Positions 15,651 to 23,489 of a stretch of 64,000 nucleotides of DNA are shown piece after piece (within the stretch, counting starts at the first letter, position 1; each line of letters begins with the position of its first letter). The translations under genes and the position numbers were made by a program. Source of the DNA: BJGV01 sp965205785. Its GTDB lineage: Bacteria > Pseudomonadota > Gammaproteobacteria > Burkholderiales > Nitrosomonadaceae. Where the stretch lies: NCBI GenBank assembly GCA_965205785.1, contig OZ242188.1:310001-374000 (forward strand), given 5' to 3'. The notes beneath the pieces are model-generated. The model saw only the letters and a list, made by a program, of their open reading frames with translations. It was not told where the DNA came from and did not search any database.

Positions 15651-17069
15651 TTACCGACTCACATCAAGTTTATCTACAGTATCAAATTCAAATTTGATCT
15701 CTTTCCACGTCTCCATAGCAATTTTTAGTTCGGGCGAGTGTTGAGCAGCTTCAGTTAACACTTCTTTCCCTTCACGTTCTACCGGACGTCCCTGATTGCG
15801 GGCATCAGTACAGGCCTCAACGGCCACTCGATTTGCAGTAGCACCTGCTGCATTACCCCATGGATGACCAAGTGTGCCGCCTCCAAACTGTAAACAGGAG
15901 TCATCACCAAATATATTAACAAGTGCAGGCATATGCCAAACATGGATACCACCTGAGGCCACTGGCATTACCCCCGGCATTGAGCCCCAGTCCTGGTCAA
16001 AGAAAAGACCACGCTCACGATTCTCAGGAACAAATGATTCCCGCATGGTATCGATCCAACCAAGCGTTGCTTCCCTGTCTCCTTCCAGCTTACCAACTAC
16101 AGTGCCGGAGTGCAGGTGATCTCCACCTGACAACCTTAGACATTTGGTCAATACTCTGAAGTGAATTCCATGATAGGGATTACGATCAAGTACAGCATGC
16201 ATGGCACGGTGAATGTGTAACAATATCCCGTTATCACGACACCAGTTTGCTAAACCCGTATTGGCACAGAGCCCGCCAGTTAAATAATCGTGCATAATAA
16301 TTGGTGCCCCCAATTCTTTTGCAAATTCAGCTCTCTTATACATCTCTTCTGGCGTTGCTGCAGTTACATTCAGATAATGCCCTTTACGCTCGCCGGTTTC
16401 AGTCTGGGACTTTAAAACCGCTTCCATTACAAATTCAAAGCGATGACGCCAGCGCATGAACGGCTGACTATTAACATTTTCATCATCCTTAGTAAAATCA
16501 AGACCACCACGCAGACACTCATAAACTGCCATACCATAGTTCTTTGCCGACAAGCCAAGTTTAGGTTTGATGGTACAACCCAAAAGAGCACGACCATATT
16601 TATTCATACGATCACGTTCCACCTGTATGCCATTTGGTGGGCCACCGCAGGTTTTAACATAGGCAATCGGAAAACGGAGATCTTCCAGTCGCAAACTACG
16701 TAAAGCTTTAAAACCAAACACATTGCCAACTAATGAGGTTAATACATTAACTACTGAGCCTTCTTCAAATAAGTCAATAGGATATGCAACAAATGCATAG
16801 AATGCCTTATCATCGCCCGGAACCGGCTCAATCCGGTAAGCACGACCTTTATAGTAATCCAGGTCGGTAAGTAAATCAGTCCACACAGTGGTCCAGGTTC
16901 CTGTTGAAGATTCTGCAGCAACTGCGGCAGCGACTTCTTCACGCGGAACTCCTTCTTGGCCCACAATCTTAAAGCAAGCCAGCAAGTCTGTGTCAAGCGG
17001 AATGTAATCTGGCGTCCAATACATACTACGATAGTCTTTGACACCGGCTTGATATGTTTTTTGTGACAT
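15651..17069 (-). CDS. cbbL: RuBisCO large subunit, form IA (carboxysomal)
   Basis: The 472-aa protein carries the form I catalytic motif GGLDFTKDDENVNSQPFMRW, with the carbamylated Lys and the Mg-binding Asp/Glu. It also has TIKPKLGLSAKNYG, the HIHRAMHAV segment, SGGDHLHSGTVVGKLEG for loop 6, and GGGTLGHPWGNAAGA for phosphate binding. It fixes CO2 on RuBP inside the carboxysome. The local base composition is visibly richer in G+C than the flanks, as expected for a highly expressed gene. Its promoter should lie in the cbbL-cbbR intergenic region. No cbbQ, cbbO or cbbX activase gene is in the window. Confidence 0.97.
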   Translation of the reverse strand: MSQKTYQAGVKDYRSMYWTPDYIPLDTDLLACFKIVGQEGVPREEVAAAVAAESSTGTWTTVWTDLLTDLDYYKGRAYRIEPVPGDDKAFYAFVAYPIDLFEEGSVVNVLTSLVGNVFGFKALRSLRLEDLRFPIAYVKTCGGPPNGIQVERDRMNKYGRALLGCTIKPKLGLSAKNYGMAVYECLRGGLDFTKDDENVNSQPFMRWRHRFEFVMEAVLKSQTETGERKGHYLNVTAATPEEMYKRAEFAKELGAPIIMHDYLTGGLCANTGLANWCRDNGILLHIHRAMHAVLDRNPYHGIHFRVLTKCLRLSGGDHLHSGTVVGKLEGDREATLGWIDTMRESFVPENRERGLFFDQDWGSMPGVMPVASGGIHVWHMPALVNIFGDDSCLQFGGGTLGHPWGNAAGATANRVAVEACTDARNQGRPVEREGKEVLTEAAQHSPELKIAMETWKEIKFEFDTVDKLDVSR

Positions 17070-17515
17070 ATTGATTCTCTCCTGCGATTAAAATTTACTC
17101 TGATAAGTATCAGTCAATAATATACAGCTACTTCCAATTAAATCGTTTATTATCCTGTCCTTATCAGACTTAATTCCGGACCTAATTATTATCCAGTTCA
17201 ATCTACAATCTATTGTCTCTACTTTATCTAACTACCACATATACCTTTAGCTAAGCAAAAATTCACAACCTTAAAATTAAAATCTATTACTGTGATGTAA
17301 ATATAAAGGAAAAGGGGTACAATAAGAAATATATATTTTTGATGTATTACATAGATATATATCTATGGGATTTTGGGAGTAGCAGGGACTTTAAAATCTG
17401 CTAATCAGGACTCTATTCAAGAAGAGTTATATGATTTAAGCATTATGTCCTGATTTGCAACCACTGGTATTTTTTTTAGCATCAAATACCATGAAAAATA
17501 CACGAGATCTATTAA
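17070..17515. promoter_or_regulatory. Divergent cbbL/cbbR control region
   Basis: This intergenic region of about 446 bases separates the leftward cbb/cso operon from rightward cbbR, the standard arrangement for CbbR control. It is very AT-rich. A perfect 16-base palindrome ATAGATATATATCTAT lies at 17351-17366 and is a candidate protein-binding site. LysR-type T-N11-A motifs are too common in AT-rich DNA to assign by eye. AGGAGAG before cbbL (about 17076-17082) is its ribosome-binding site. No extra gene is visible. Confidence 0.6.
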
Positions 17516-18520
17516 TTGACGCGTACTAATTTAGTTGGCGATCTTGCCAGACATATAACTTTGCGTCAGCTGCAGGTTTTTGAGGCAGTGGCTCGCCTTG
17601 GCAGCTTTACCCGTGCGGCAGAAGAACTATATCTGGCACAACCAACTGTGTCGATGCAGCTGAAAAAGCTTACCGATACGATTAGTTTACCTTTATTCGA
17701 GCAAGTAGGAATACGTATCCACTTAACTGAAACGGGCCGTGAACTGTATACTGTCTGTCAAGAAGTATTTGACAATCTTACAAATTTAGAAACAAAAATA
17801 GCGGATATAAAAGGAGTCAAAAGTGGACTTCTAAGACTTGCGGTTATCACTTCATCCAAGTACCTTGTCCCACACCTACTTGGTCAATTTGGACGATTAC
17901 ATCCAGGAATTGATTTTTCATTAAATGTAGAGAATCGAGAACACATACTGGAGCGTATTTCAAGATATGAAGATGATCTCTGTATCCTTGGTGAACCACC
18001 ACCTGAAAGCGAAGTTGAAGCCCACCCATTAGTCCCCAACCCATTAGTGGCAATGGCAAGTTGTAACCATCCATTAGTGGGAGTGCCAAATATTCCACTC
18101 AAGCAACTTCTTAATGAACCATTCATTTTGCGAGAACCTGGATCAGGCACACGAGATGCCATTAACCGCTTATTAACAAGCAAAGGACTGCGCATCCCTG
18201 TTGCCCGTATGGAATTTGCTAGTAATGAGGCGATCAAACAGGCAGTTGTTGCTGAACTAGGTATATCGATACTTTCGTTGCATTCACTCGCGTTGGAAGG
18301 CACATCAGGACCTATTGCAATTCTGGATGTTCAAGGACTACCGATTCATAGATACTGGTACCTGGTTCATCCAAAAAACAAAAAACTTTCACCTGTAACG
18401 ATGGCATTCCTGGAGTTTGCAAAGATGGAAGGAAAGAATATAGCCAACAGAACCAAACAAAAAATGGAGAAAATAAGAAAATCCCGCGCATACAAAAATA
18501 AAAACCAAAAAAATAAATAG
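17516..18520 (+). CDS. cbbR: CbbR, LysR-type regulator of the carboxysome/RuBisCO operon
   Basis: The 334-aa LysR regulator has the helix-turn-helix TLRQLQVFEAVARLGSFTRA followed by AAEELYLAQPTVSMQLKKL, then an effector-binding domain typical of CbbR (SGLLRLAVITSSKYLVPHLL, REPGSGTRDAINRLL). CbbR activates the cbb operon under autotrophic conditions, sensing metabolites such as RuBP. The start is TTG at 17516, since the nearby ATG at 17491 is out of frame. A start further in is possible because family members often begin next to TLRQL. The C-terminus ends in a Lys-rich tail (KNKNQKNK). Confidence 0.9.
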   Translation: MTRTNLVGDLARHITLRQLQVFEAVARLGSFTRAAEELYLAQPTVSMQLKKLTDTISLPLFEQVGIRIHLTETGRELYTVCQEVFDNLTNLETKIADIKGVKSGLLRLAVITSSKYLVPHLLGQFGRLHPGIDFSLNVENREHILERISRYEDDLCILGEPPPESEVEAHPLVPNPLVAMASCNHPLVGVPNIPLKQLLNEPFILREPGSGTRDAINRLLTSKGLRIPVARMEFASNEAIKQAVVAELGISILSLHSLALEGTSGPIAILDVQGLPIHRYWYLVHPKNKKLSPVTMAFLEFAKMEGKNIANRTKQKMEKIRKSRAYKNKNQKNK

Positions 18521-18617
18521 CTAATAAATTAATTAAGTTGCTCATAGATACAATATAAAATTTTTAACGACTATATTTCCCAAATCAATTGCCCTGACAT
18601 TTGTCGTACAATAAACG

Positions 18618-19274
18618 ATGCATAAAAATGTTGTGATCAACGGACTGAAAGCTATTCCAACACATGTCGCTTTGAAGAAAAAGGCGCAGTTTCGTAAAAT
18701 GAGTTTTGTTGCAATTCAGAGCCTGATAAAAGCTGGTTTGTCTTCCACGCTAGAAAAGGATGCAATTGCGTCGATAGAACAAGATAAAGAAACTCTAGAT
18801 AGTCGAATGACAAATTTGGAGAACAACACACCAGAGACAAAAATCTATCAGTCCACAAAACGATCTGAGTCTATAAATGTTCTCCCACAACTCCAGAATG
18901 CGTTACTACCCTTACTAAAGGTTCTTACAGGCCATCTGCTCGTACCTTTAAATTCATGGTACATATATTATGAAGGAACAGATAAAATTTTACTTCACGC
19001 AGATCCTGAAAAAAGTGATATTTCAGTTTTAATATCTGTACTGGGACAAGTCGGCCCACTCCATTTCCATCCAGAGTTAGAATCTCAGAACCAGAATCAA
19101 CTGGATGACTATTATCAGGGGCCAAATTGGAACCCAAATAGTGGGAACTCGTTAATATATCCTTATGATGGGATCCTCATTAATCGAGGCCATAGAATCC
19201 CTCACCATAGAACAGGAAAACCAATTCCTCAGCGTTCTGCAGTAGCTGCGCTGCATTATACTATTCTCCGATAG
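18618..19274 (+). CDS. Putative 2-oxoglutarate/Fe(II) oxygenase-like protein
   Basis: The C-terminal half of this 218-aa protein has the layout of a prolyl-4-hydroxylase-like cupin: an HxD pair in ILLHADPEKSD (about residues 127-129), a turn region VGPLHFHPEL, and a distal His in GHRIPHHRTG with a following Arg that could bind the 2OG carboxylate. The N-terminal 80 residues are helical, possibly coiled coil, and unassigned. The substrate is unknown. It is orphan in its setting; proximity to cbbR may be accidental. The assignment is by motif order only. Confidence 0.45.
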   Translation: MHKNVVINGLKAIPTHVALKKKAQFRKMSFVAIQSLIKAGLSSTLEKDAIASIEQDKETLDSRMTNLENNTPETKIYQSTKRSESINVLPQLQNALLPLLKVLTGHLLVPLNSWYIYYEGTDKILLHADPEKSDISVLISVLGQVGPLHFHPELESQNQNQLDDYYQGPNWNPNSGNSLIYPYDGILINRGHRIPHHRTGKPIPQRSAVAALHYTILR

Positions 19275-19390
19275 TAGCAAAATCTACTGACTCTCCCAAT
19301 CAATGCAGAAAATTTTGCCTGATTATTACTCGTTCCAAAACAGTAACAATAGTTGTAGTGACTGGAATTCTGAGGAAATAGAGGAATCTA

Positions 19391-19423
19391 TGAACGTCTG
19401 CTTTGTGCCAAAACGACACTCGG
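19391..19423. repeat. Degenerate copy of the dispersed GAATGTC palindrome
   Basis: TGAACGTCTGCTTTGTGCCA is followed by a decayed arm (AACGACACTCGG). On the minus strand this matches the repeats at 42.9-53.0 kb (core TTGGCACAAAGCAGAC). It is the only copy I see outside the accessory region. Confidence 0.6.
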
Positions 19424-19474
19424 TAAAGACTATATATCCGCTCAAATGTAACCCCTGCGTAACCCCGAAATAAA

Positions 19475-19504
19475 AAGGAGTTAGCTATCAATAGCTAACT
19501 CCTT
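19475..19504. terminator. 13-bp perfect hairpin, terminator-like
   Basis: AAGGAGTTAGCTA and TAGCTAACTCCTT form a perfect 13-bp stem around TCAA, followed by GTTTTA on the plus strand and preceded by TAAAA, so it could work in either direction. It lies directly beside the tRNA-Lys 3' fragment and may end transcripts at the border of the integrated relic. Confidence 0.65.
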
Positions 19505-19514
19505 GTTTTAATGA

Positions 19515-19559
19515 TAGGTCGTGGGAGGATCGAACTCCCGACCAACGGATTAAAAGTCC
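19515..19559. repeat. 45-bp duplicate of the tRNA-Lys 3' half (att-like)
   Basis: These 45 bases are identical to 20598-20642, the part of the intact tRNA-Lys gene from the anticodon loop to near the 3' end. The rest of the tRNA is absent here. Such a direct repeat of a tRNA 3' end, with an integrase fragment between the copies, is the classic trace of a site-specific integration. Confidence 0.85.
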
Positions 19560-19670
19560 CTAGTGTCATGTTAAGCTGATGATTTACCTAAGTTTATGTC
19601 CTTATTCTGGTCACGTTTGTCTACGTTTTGGTCACATATTTGGACACGTTTCTGCATAATGTCAGATGCC

Positions 19671-19901
19671 TCACCTAGTAAGTGCATACTTACTTTTACG
19701 TACCCTTTGTGTAGTCACAATATTCTCGTGACCCATCAGATTTTGTATCCTAAATGCATCCATCCCTGCGTTAGCTAAAGTACTACCATACGTGTGTCTA
19801 AAAGCGTGTAGTACAAACTCATGCTCTCCTTGCAATCCCATCTTTGTACGTACTCTACGCCAGATATGCGATGCTGTAGACGAAGATGTTAGCGGATGCA
19901 T
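19671..19901 (-). pseudogene. C-terminal fragment of a tyrosine recombinase
   Basis: Only 76 residues remain. They contain the HxxR box in VLHAFRHTYGSTLANAG and the LMGHENIVTTQR segment, which are catalytic motifs of phage-type integrases. The first catalytic Arg and the N-terminal DNA-binding part are gone. The reading frame ends before a proper final Tyr helix. It lies between the two 45-bp tRNA-Lys repeats and is best read as the relic of the enzyme that integrated the element. Confidence 0.8.
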
Positions 19902-20028
19902 AAACTAAAATTATCCTCTTCAACTCTCCTTAGTAGTATCTCGTGCGCTCTAGTAGTCAGAGGTATTCACAACCCTTCTAACAATCTTAAATTACGTGAT
20001 TATTTTAATCATACAATGTAAGAGAGAA

Positions 20029-20292
20029 TTAATATTTTATTTCTCCCGTTATTGTGTTGCCTTGTATTCGCTGTGGATCATGTGCTTGCATTTCTATGTA
20101 TATCCCCCAAATGAAAATAAGAACACATATAGCACCCCATATCAGAGCATTTTTTTTTCTTGGGTTGGTGGACAAGTTGCCTCGCAAATAGGCTTCTTTA
20201 TCATGTTTAAACCACCATAATATAAAACCAATAACAAATATTGCAGGTATCATTACAAACAGTTCTATTCCAACTAGCGCTGCCTCATACAT
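20029..20292 (-). CDS. Small two-helix membrane protein, function unknown
   Basis: The 87-aa product has two hydrophobic segments (ELFVMIPAIFVIGFILWWF at about 10-28 and ALIWGAICVLIFIWGIYI at about 49-66) separated by a charged loop. I recognise no family. It lies within the tRNA-Lys-bounded relic and may be cargo of that element or an older chromosomal gene. A G-rich run just upstream on its own strand (complement of 20295-20301) may serve as part of a ribosome-binding site. Confidence 0.55.
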   Translation of the reverse strand: MYEAALVGIELFVMIPAIFVIGFILWWFKHDKEAYLRGNLSTNPRKKNALIWGAICVLIFIWGIYIEMQAHDPQRIQGNTITGEIKY

Positions 20293-20594
20293 GCCGCCCC
20301 CCCTTCTTATCTTTCTACGAATTATAGGTGGTAATAGATCATTAATATTAGCATATTGCGCATATTAAATAATGCCTCAAGATACTTTTTGTGGTTTGTT
20401 GTATCTGAGTGCATAAGGCCTCATTTTTATTGATAATGTTGTTACACATAATAGTGTCCTTATCGGTTACTTTTGTCCAATAAAATCCACACAACCTATT
20501 GGCTGTGCGGTTCTTGCTTCTCAACATTAGGGGAAAATGAAGGGTTTCTCTAAACTGAGATTATAGACACATTCTCTTATAACCTCTTGAATAA
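20293..20594. other. Gene-free stretch between relic gene and tRNA-Lys
   Basis: No reading frame is convincing here. One imperfect hairpin lies at 20487-20510 (CCACACAACC / GGCTGTGCGG with two mismatches), followed by a T-rich run, and could act as a weak terminator. Confidence 0.45.
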
Positions 20595-20670
20595 TGGTAG
20601 GTCGTGGGAGGATCGAACTCCCGACCAACGGATTAAAAGTCCGCTGCTCTACCAGCTGAGCTAACGACCC
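20595..20670 (-). tRNA. tRNA-Lys (anticodon TTT)
   Basis: Reading the minus strand from 20670, the 76-base sequence folds as a standard cloverleaf: acceptor GGGTCGT / ACGACCT, D-loop AGCTGGTA, anticodon stem CGGAC / ATCCG region with TTT in the loop, and T-loop TTCGATC. The 3' CCA is encoded. The first acceptor pair is G-U, where most tRNA-Lys genes have G-C. That is consistent with the 3' end having been rebuilt by integration. It decodes AAA/AAG. Confidence 0.95.
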
Positions 20671-21018
20671 AAAAGATGTGCATTATACCTATTCAACTTC
20701 CGATACTAAAGGCTTCAAAGAAATTCTTACTTTTAAAATACAAATATTACCCAAATTCTTTCTTAGAATTACTTCTGTAGCAATAATATTGCAAAAAATG
20801 TACGTCACTTGCCATTAAAGAATTGAATCTTGCTCATGATGAGAGACTATCCAACAAGTTCTGGTATAATTTTTAACTGATCCTTCCCCACTTTAAGGTT
20901 AGGAGATGAACAGAAAGCTCATAATGTTAACTGAAAAAAAATTTCTGAGAATTAGAGCTGCTTATTTAAAAGGTGTGATTAGTACTGTAATTTCTGGCTT
21001 TTCCTTGCTGAGGTATTA
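20671..21018. other. Intergenic region upstream of kdsC
   Basis: About 350 bases lie between the tRNA-Lys gene and kdsC. The only notable content is a 37-codon ORF at 20906-21019 that overlaps the kdsC start. The promoter of the kdsC-lpt-rpoN block must lie here. The kdsD/kpsF gene that commonly precedes kdsC is absent. Confidence 0.5.
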
Positions 21019-21019
21019 A
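20906..21019 (+). CDS. 37-codon ORF overlapping the kdsC start
   Basis: An ATG at 20906 opens a 37-codon basic peptide (begins MNRKLIMLTEKKFLRIRAAY) whose TAA shares one base with the kdsC ATG (TAATG). AGGAG abuts the start codon too closely to be an ideal ribosome-binding site. It may be a leader peptide coupled to kdsC, or chance. No family is recognised. Confidence 0.3.
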   Translation: MNRKLIMLTEKKFLRIRAAYLKGVISTVISGFSLLRY

Positions 21020-21543
21020 TGCATGACGTAATGGAAAGAGCAAGAAGTATTCAGATTGTAATTTTTGATGTGGATGGGGTCCTTACAGATGGCACTCTCT
21101 ATCTCACAGATAGCGGTGAAGAGATTAAAGCATTTAATAGTCGGGATGGACACGGTATAAAAATGCTTAAAGCAAGCGGGATAGAACTTGCTATTATTAC
21201 TGCTAGAGAATCACGTTGCGTGAAATTACGAGCTGAAGACTTAAATATATCCCTACTCTATCAGGGCGAAAAGAACAAATTAAAAGTATTCGAATCTCTA
21301 GTAACAAAACTAGGGCTTGATATGTCATCTTGTGCTTATGTCGGAGATGACTTGATTGATTTGCCAGTTATGACCCGCTGCGGCCTTTCTATTTGTGTTC
21401 CCAGCGCTCATGCGCTAGTAAAAACCCATGCGCATTACGTTACAAGTTCAGTAGGTGGCCATGGTGCAATACGTGAAATCTGTGAAATGGTAATGCTTGC
21501 TCAGGGAACACTGGACGCCCAATTAGAGAAGTATCTAACATGA
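21019..21543 (+). CDS. kdsC: 3-deoxy-D-manno-octulosonate 8-phosphate phosphatase
   Basis: The 174-aa HAD-superfamily phosphatase of the C0 type removes the phosphate from Kdo-8-P in lipopolysaccharide core synthesis. Motif I is IFDVDGVLTDGTLY at about 13-26 (nucleophile Asp and acid/base Asp), motif II AIITARES, and the Mg-binding motif YVGDDLIDLPVM at about 112-123. It forms tetramers without a cap domain. The lptC start overlaps its stop by four bases (ATGA). Confidence 0.95.
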   Translation: MHDVMERARSIQIVIFDVDGVLTDGTLYLTDSGEEIKAFNSRDGHGIKMLKASGIELAIITARESRCVKLRAEDLNISLLYQGEKNKLKVFESLVTKLGLDMSSCAYVGDDLIDLPVMTRCGLSICVPSAHALVKTHAHYVTSSVGGHGAIREICEMVMLAQGTLDAQLEKYLT

Positions 21544-22106
21544 TAAATAGTTTACCGAACAAAATTCCAGTCATCCTAATTATCTTTCTTACATTATTCA
21601 CATTCTGGGTAGATAAAGCTGTTCGGCAACCAACTATAGGAAAAGAGAAAGATCAACAAAGTAATCCAGATTATGTAATGAATGATTTCTCAGCCTACAG
21701 CGTGGATCATATAAGCGGAGCGCACCAACAACTTTTTGCAAAAAGAATGTTGCATTATGTAGCCAATAACACCACTTATTTCGAACAACCTCGCCTTATT
21801 AATTCTAGAACCGACACACCTGAGATGAAAGTAAGAGCTGACCGAGCCAACATGTCTGGTGATGAGAATATTTACCTAAACGGGAATGTTAAAGTAGTGC
21901 GCTATGGTGAAGGTGGAAAGGAAACGACTATGGTTACCAGTTCTTTACACGTTATACCAGATGATGACATTGCAAAAACAAATGAGGCTGTAACCATTAT
22001 ACAGGATAATACAATTATTAATGCCGTTGGCATGGAAATTGATAATAGTACTCAAATCATTGATTTACTATCAGAGGTTAAATTTGTACATAACAAAGTT
22101 CGTTGA
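21540..22106 (+). CDS. lptC: LptC, inner-membrane LPS transport bridge protein
   Basis: The 188-aa protein has one N-terminal membrane anchor (VILIIFLTLFTFWVDKAV at about 11-28) and a periplasmic beta-jellyroll part that includes FSAYSVDHISGAH and GDENIYLNGNVKVVR. LptC sits on the LptB2FG transporter and passes LPS to LptA. Sequence conservation is low, so order (kdsC-lptC-lptA-lptB) adds much of the certainty. It overlaps kdsC by four bases. Confidence 0.9.
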   Translation: MINSLPNKIPVILIIFLTLFTFWVDKAVRQPTIGKEKDQQSNPDYVMNDFSAYSVDHISGAHQQLFAKRMLHYVANNTTYFEQPRLINSRTDTPEMKVRADRANMSGDENIYLNGNVKVVRYGEGGKETTMVTSSLHVIPDDDIAKTNEAVTIIQDNTIINAVGMEIDNSTQIIDLLSEVKFVHNKVR

Positions 22107-22141
22107 AACTTTTGTCACGCATTAAACATAAACCATAAATT

Positions 22142-22672
22142 ATGAAGTCCGTCACTACAATTTTCTTCTTAAGTACTTTGATTACAAATTTTGCGTTTGC
22201 AGAACGTGCTGATCGCGATAAACCAGTTCATTTAGAGTCCGATCGTGCCACTGTTGAAAATACTGGCCGTGCTAATAATGAAGACAGAATAAGTGTATTT
22301 ACTGGAAACGTCGTACTAACCCAAGGCACCTTGATAATCCGTTCTGACAAAATGGTGGTAAAAGAAGATGCAGATGGATTCCAAAACGCAGTAGCCTATG
22401 GAAATTTAGCAAGTTTCAGGCAAAAACGTGATGGAATGAATGAATACATAGAAGGCTGGAGTGAGCGTATGGAATATGACAGCAAGGCTGATAAAGTAGA
22501 ACTCTTTAAGCAAGCACGACTAAGACGTGGGGCTGATGAAGTACATGGAGAATATATTTCTTATGAAGCAACAACTGAATTTTTTCAGGTAAATAATGGA
22601 GCAAAAAATAAAACTAGCTCTGAAAGTAGAGTACGCGCAGTAATTCAGCCAAAGAAAAAGAAACAAAACTGA
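22142..22672 (+). CDS. lptA: LptA, periplasmic LPS transport protein
   Basis: A signal peptide (ends NFAFA, then ERADRD) precedes an OstA-like beta-jellyroll: KPVHLESDRATVENTG, SVFTGNVVLTQGTLIIRSD and DGMNEYIEGWSERMEYDSKA are typical. LptA filaments span the periplasm between LptC and LptD. The C-terminus ends in a basic tail (QPKKKKQN). The gene follows lptC by 35 bases. Confidence 0.93.
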   Translation: MKSVTTIFFLSTLITNFAFAERADRDKPVHLESDRATVENTGRANNEDRISVFTGNVVLTQGTLIIRSDKMVVKEDADGFQNAVAYGNLASFRQKRDGMNEYIEGWSERMEYDSKADKVELFKQARLRRGADEVHGEYISYEATTEFFQVNNGAKNKTSSESRVRAVIQPKKKKQN

Positions 22673-22719
22673 CGAGTCAAAGCCAGAAGCATTTCAATGG
22701 CAACCTTATACCCTGAAAA

Positions 22720-23442
22720 ATGAGCGAATTAAAAGCTAGTAAATTAAAAAAGCGTTACAAATCTCGTACCGTAGTACAGGAAGTATCACTTTCTGTCTCA
22801 AGTGGAGAAGTTGTAGGCCTGCTTGGACCTAATGGTGCCGGTAAAACTACTTGTTTTTACATGATGGTTGGATTAGTGCCACTTGATGGCGGAAACATAT
22901 ATTTAGATGAACTTAATTTAAGTCAGATGCCAGTACATCGCCGCGCTCTTCTTGGGTTAGGTTATTTACCCCAAGAAGCTTCAATCTTCAGGCACCTTTC
23001 TGTAGCTGATAATATCTGTGCCGTACTTGAATTACAAAATTACAGTCAAGATGAAATACAACAACACCTTGATAATTTATTAGATGATCTCAGTATTAGC
23101 CACCTTAGAGCCAACCCAGCACTCGGCCTTTCTGGCGGAGAACGCCGTCGCGTTGAAATCGCCCGAGCACTAGCAACACAACCGCGCTTCATATTGCTGG
23201 ATGAACCATTTGCGGGAGTAGACCCTATAGCAGTTCTAGATATCCAGAAAATTATTCATTTTCTTAAGGAACGTGATATTGGAGTGCTTATTACAGATCA
23301 TAATGTTAGAGAAACATTAGGAATCTGTGACCGGGCTTATATTATTAGTGAAGGTAACGTGCTAGCCAGCGGTATACCCAATGAAATCATTTATAATGAA
23401 AATGTTAGAAAGGTATATTTGGGAGAACATTTCAAACTATAG
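22720..23442 (+). CDS. lptB: LptB, ATPase of the LPS exporter
   Basis: The 240-aa ABC ATPase has Walker A LLGPNGAGKTTCFYM (about 34-48), Q-loop LGYLPQEASIFRHL, signature LGLSGGERRRVEIARAL (about 135-151), Walker B FILLDEPFAGVDP and the H-loop LITDHNVRETL. These match LptB closely, including the PQEASIF stretch. Together with LptF/G, which are not in the window, it powers LPS extraction from the inner membrane. Confidence 0.97.
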   Translation: MSELKASKLKKRYKSRTVVQEVSLSVSSGEVVGLLGPNGAGKTTCFYMMVGLVPLDGGNIYLDELNLSQMPVHRRALLGLGYLPQEASIFRHLSVADNICAVLELQNYSQDEIQQHLDNLLDDLSISHLRANPALGLSGGERRRVEIARALATQPRFILLDEPFAGVDPIAVLDIQKIIHFLKERDIGVLITDHNVRETLGICDRAYIISEGNVLASGIPNEIIYNENVRKVYLGEHFKL

Positions 23443-23489
23443 AATCAAATTGATAAACCTATAGCTGATTTTTACCGTACCTATTAATT

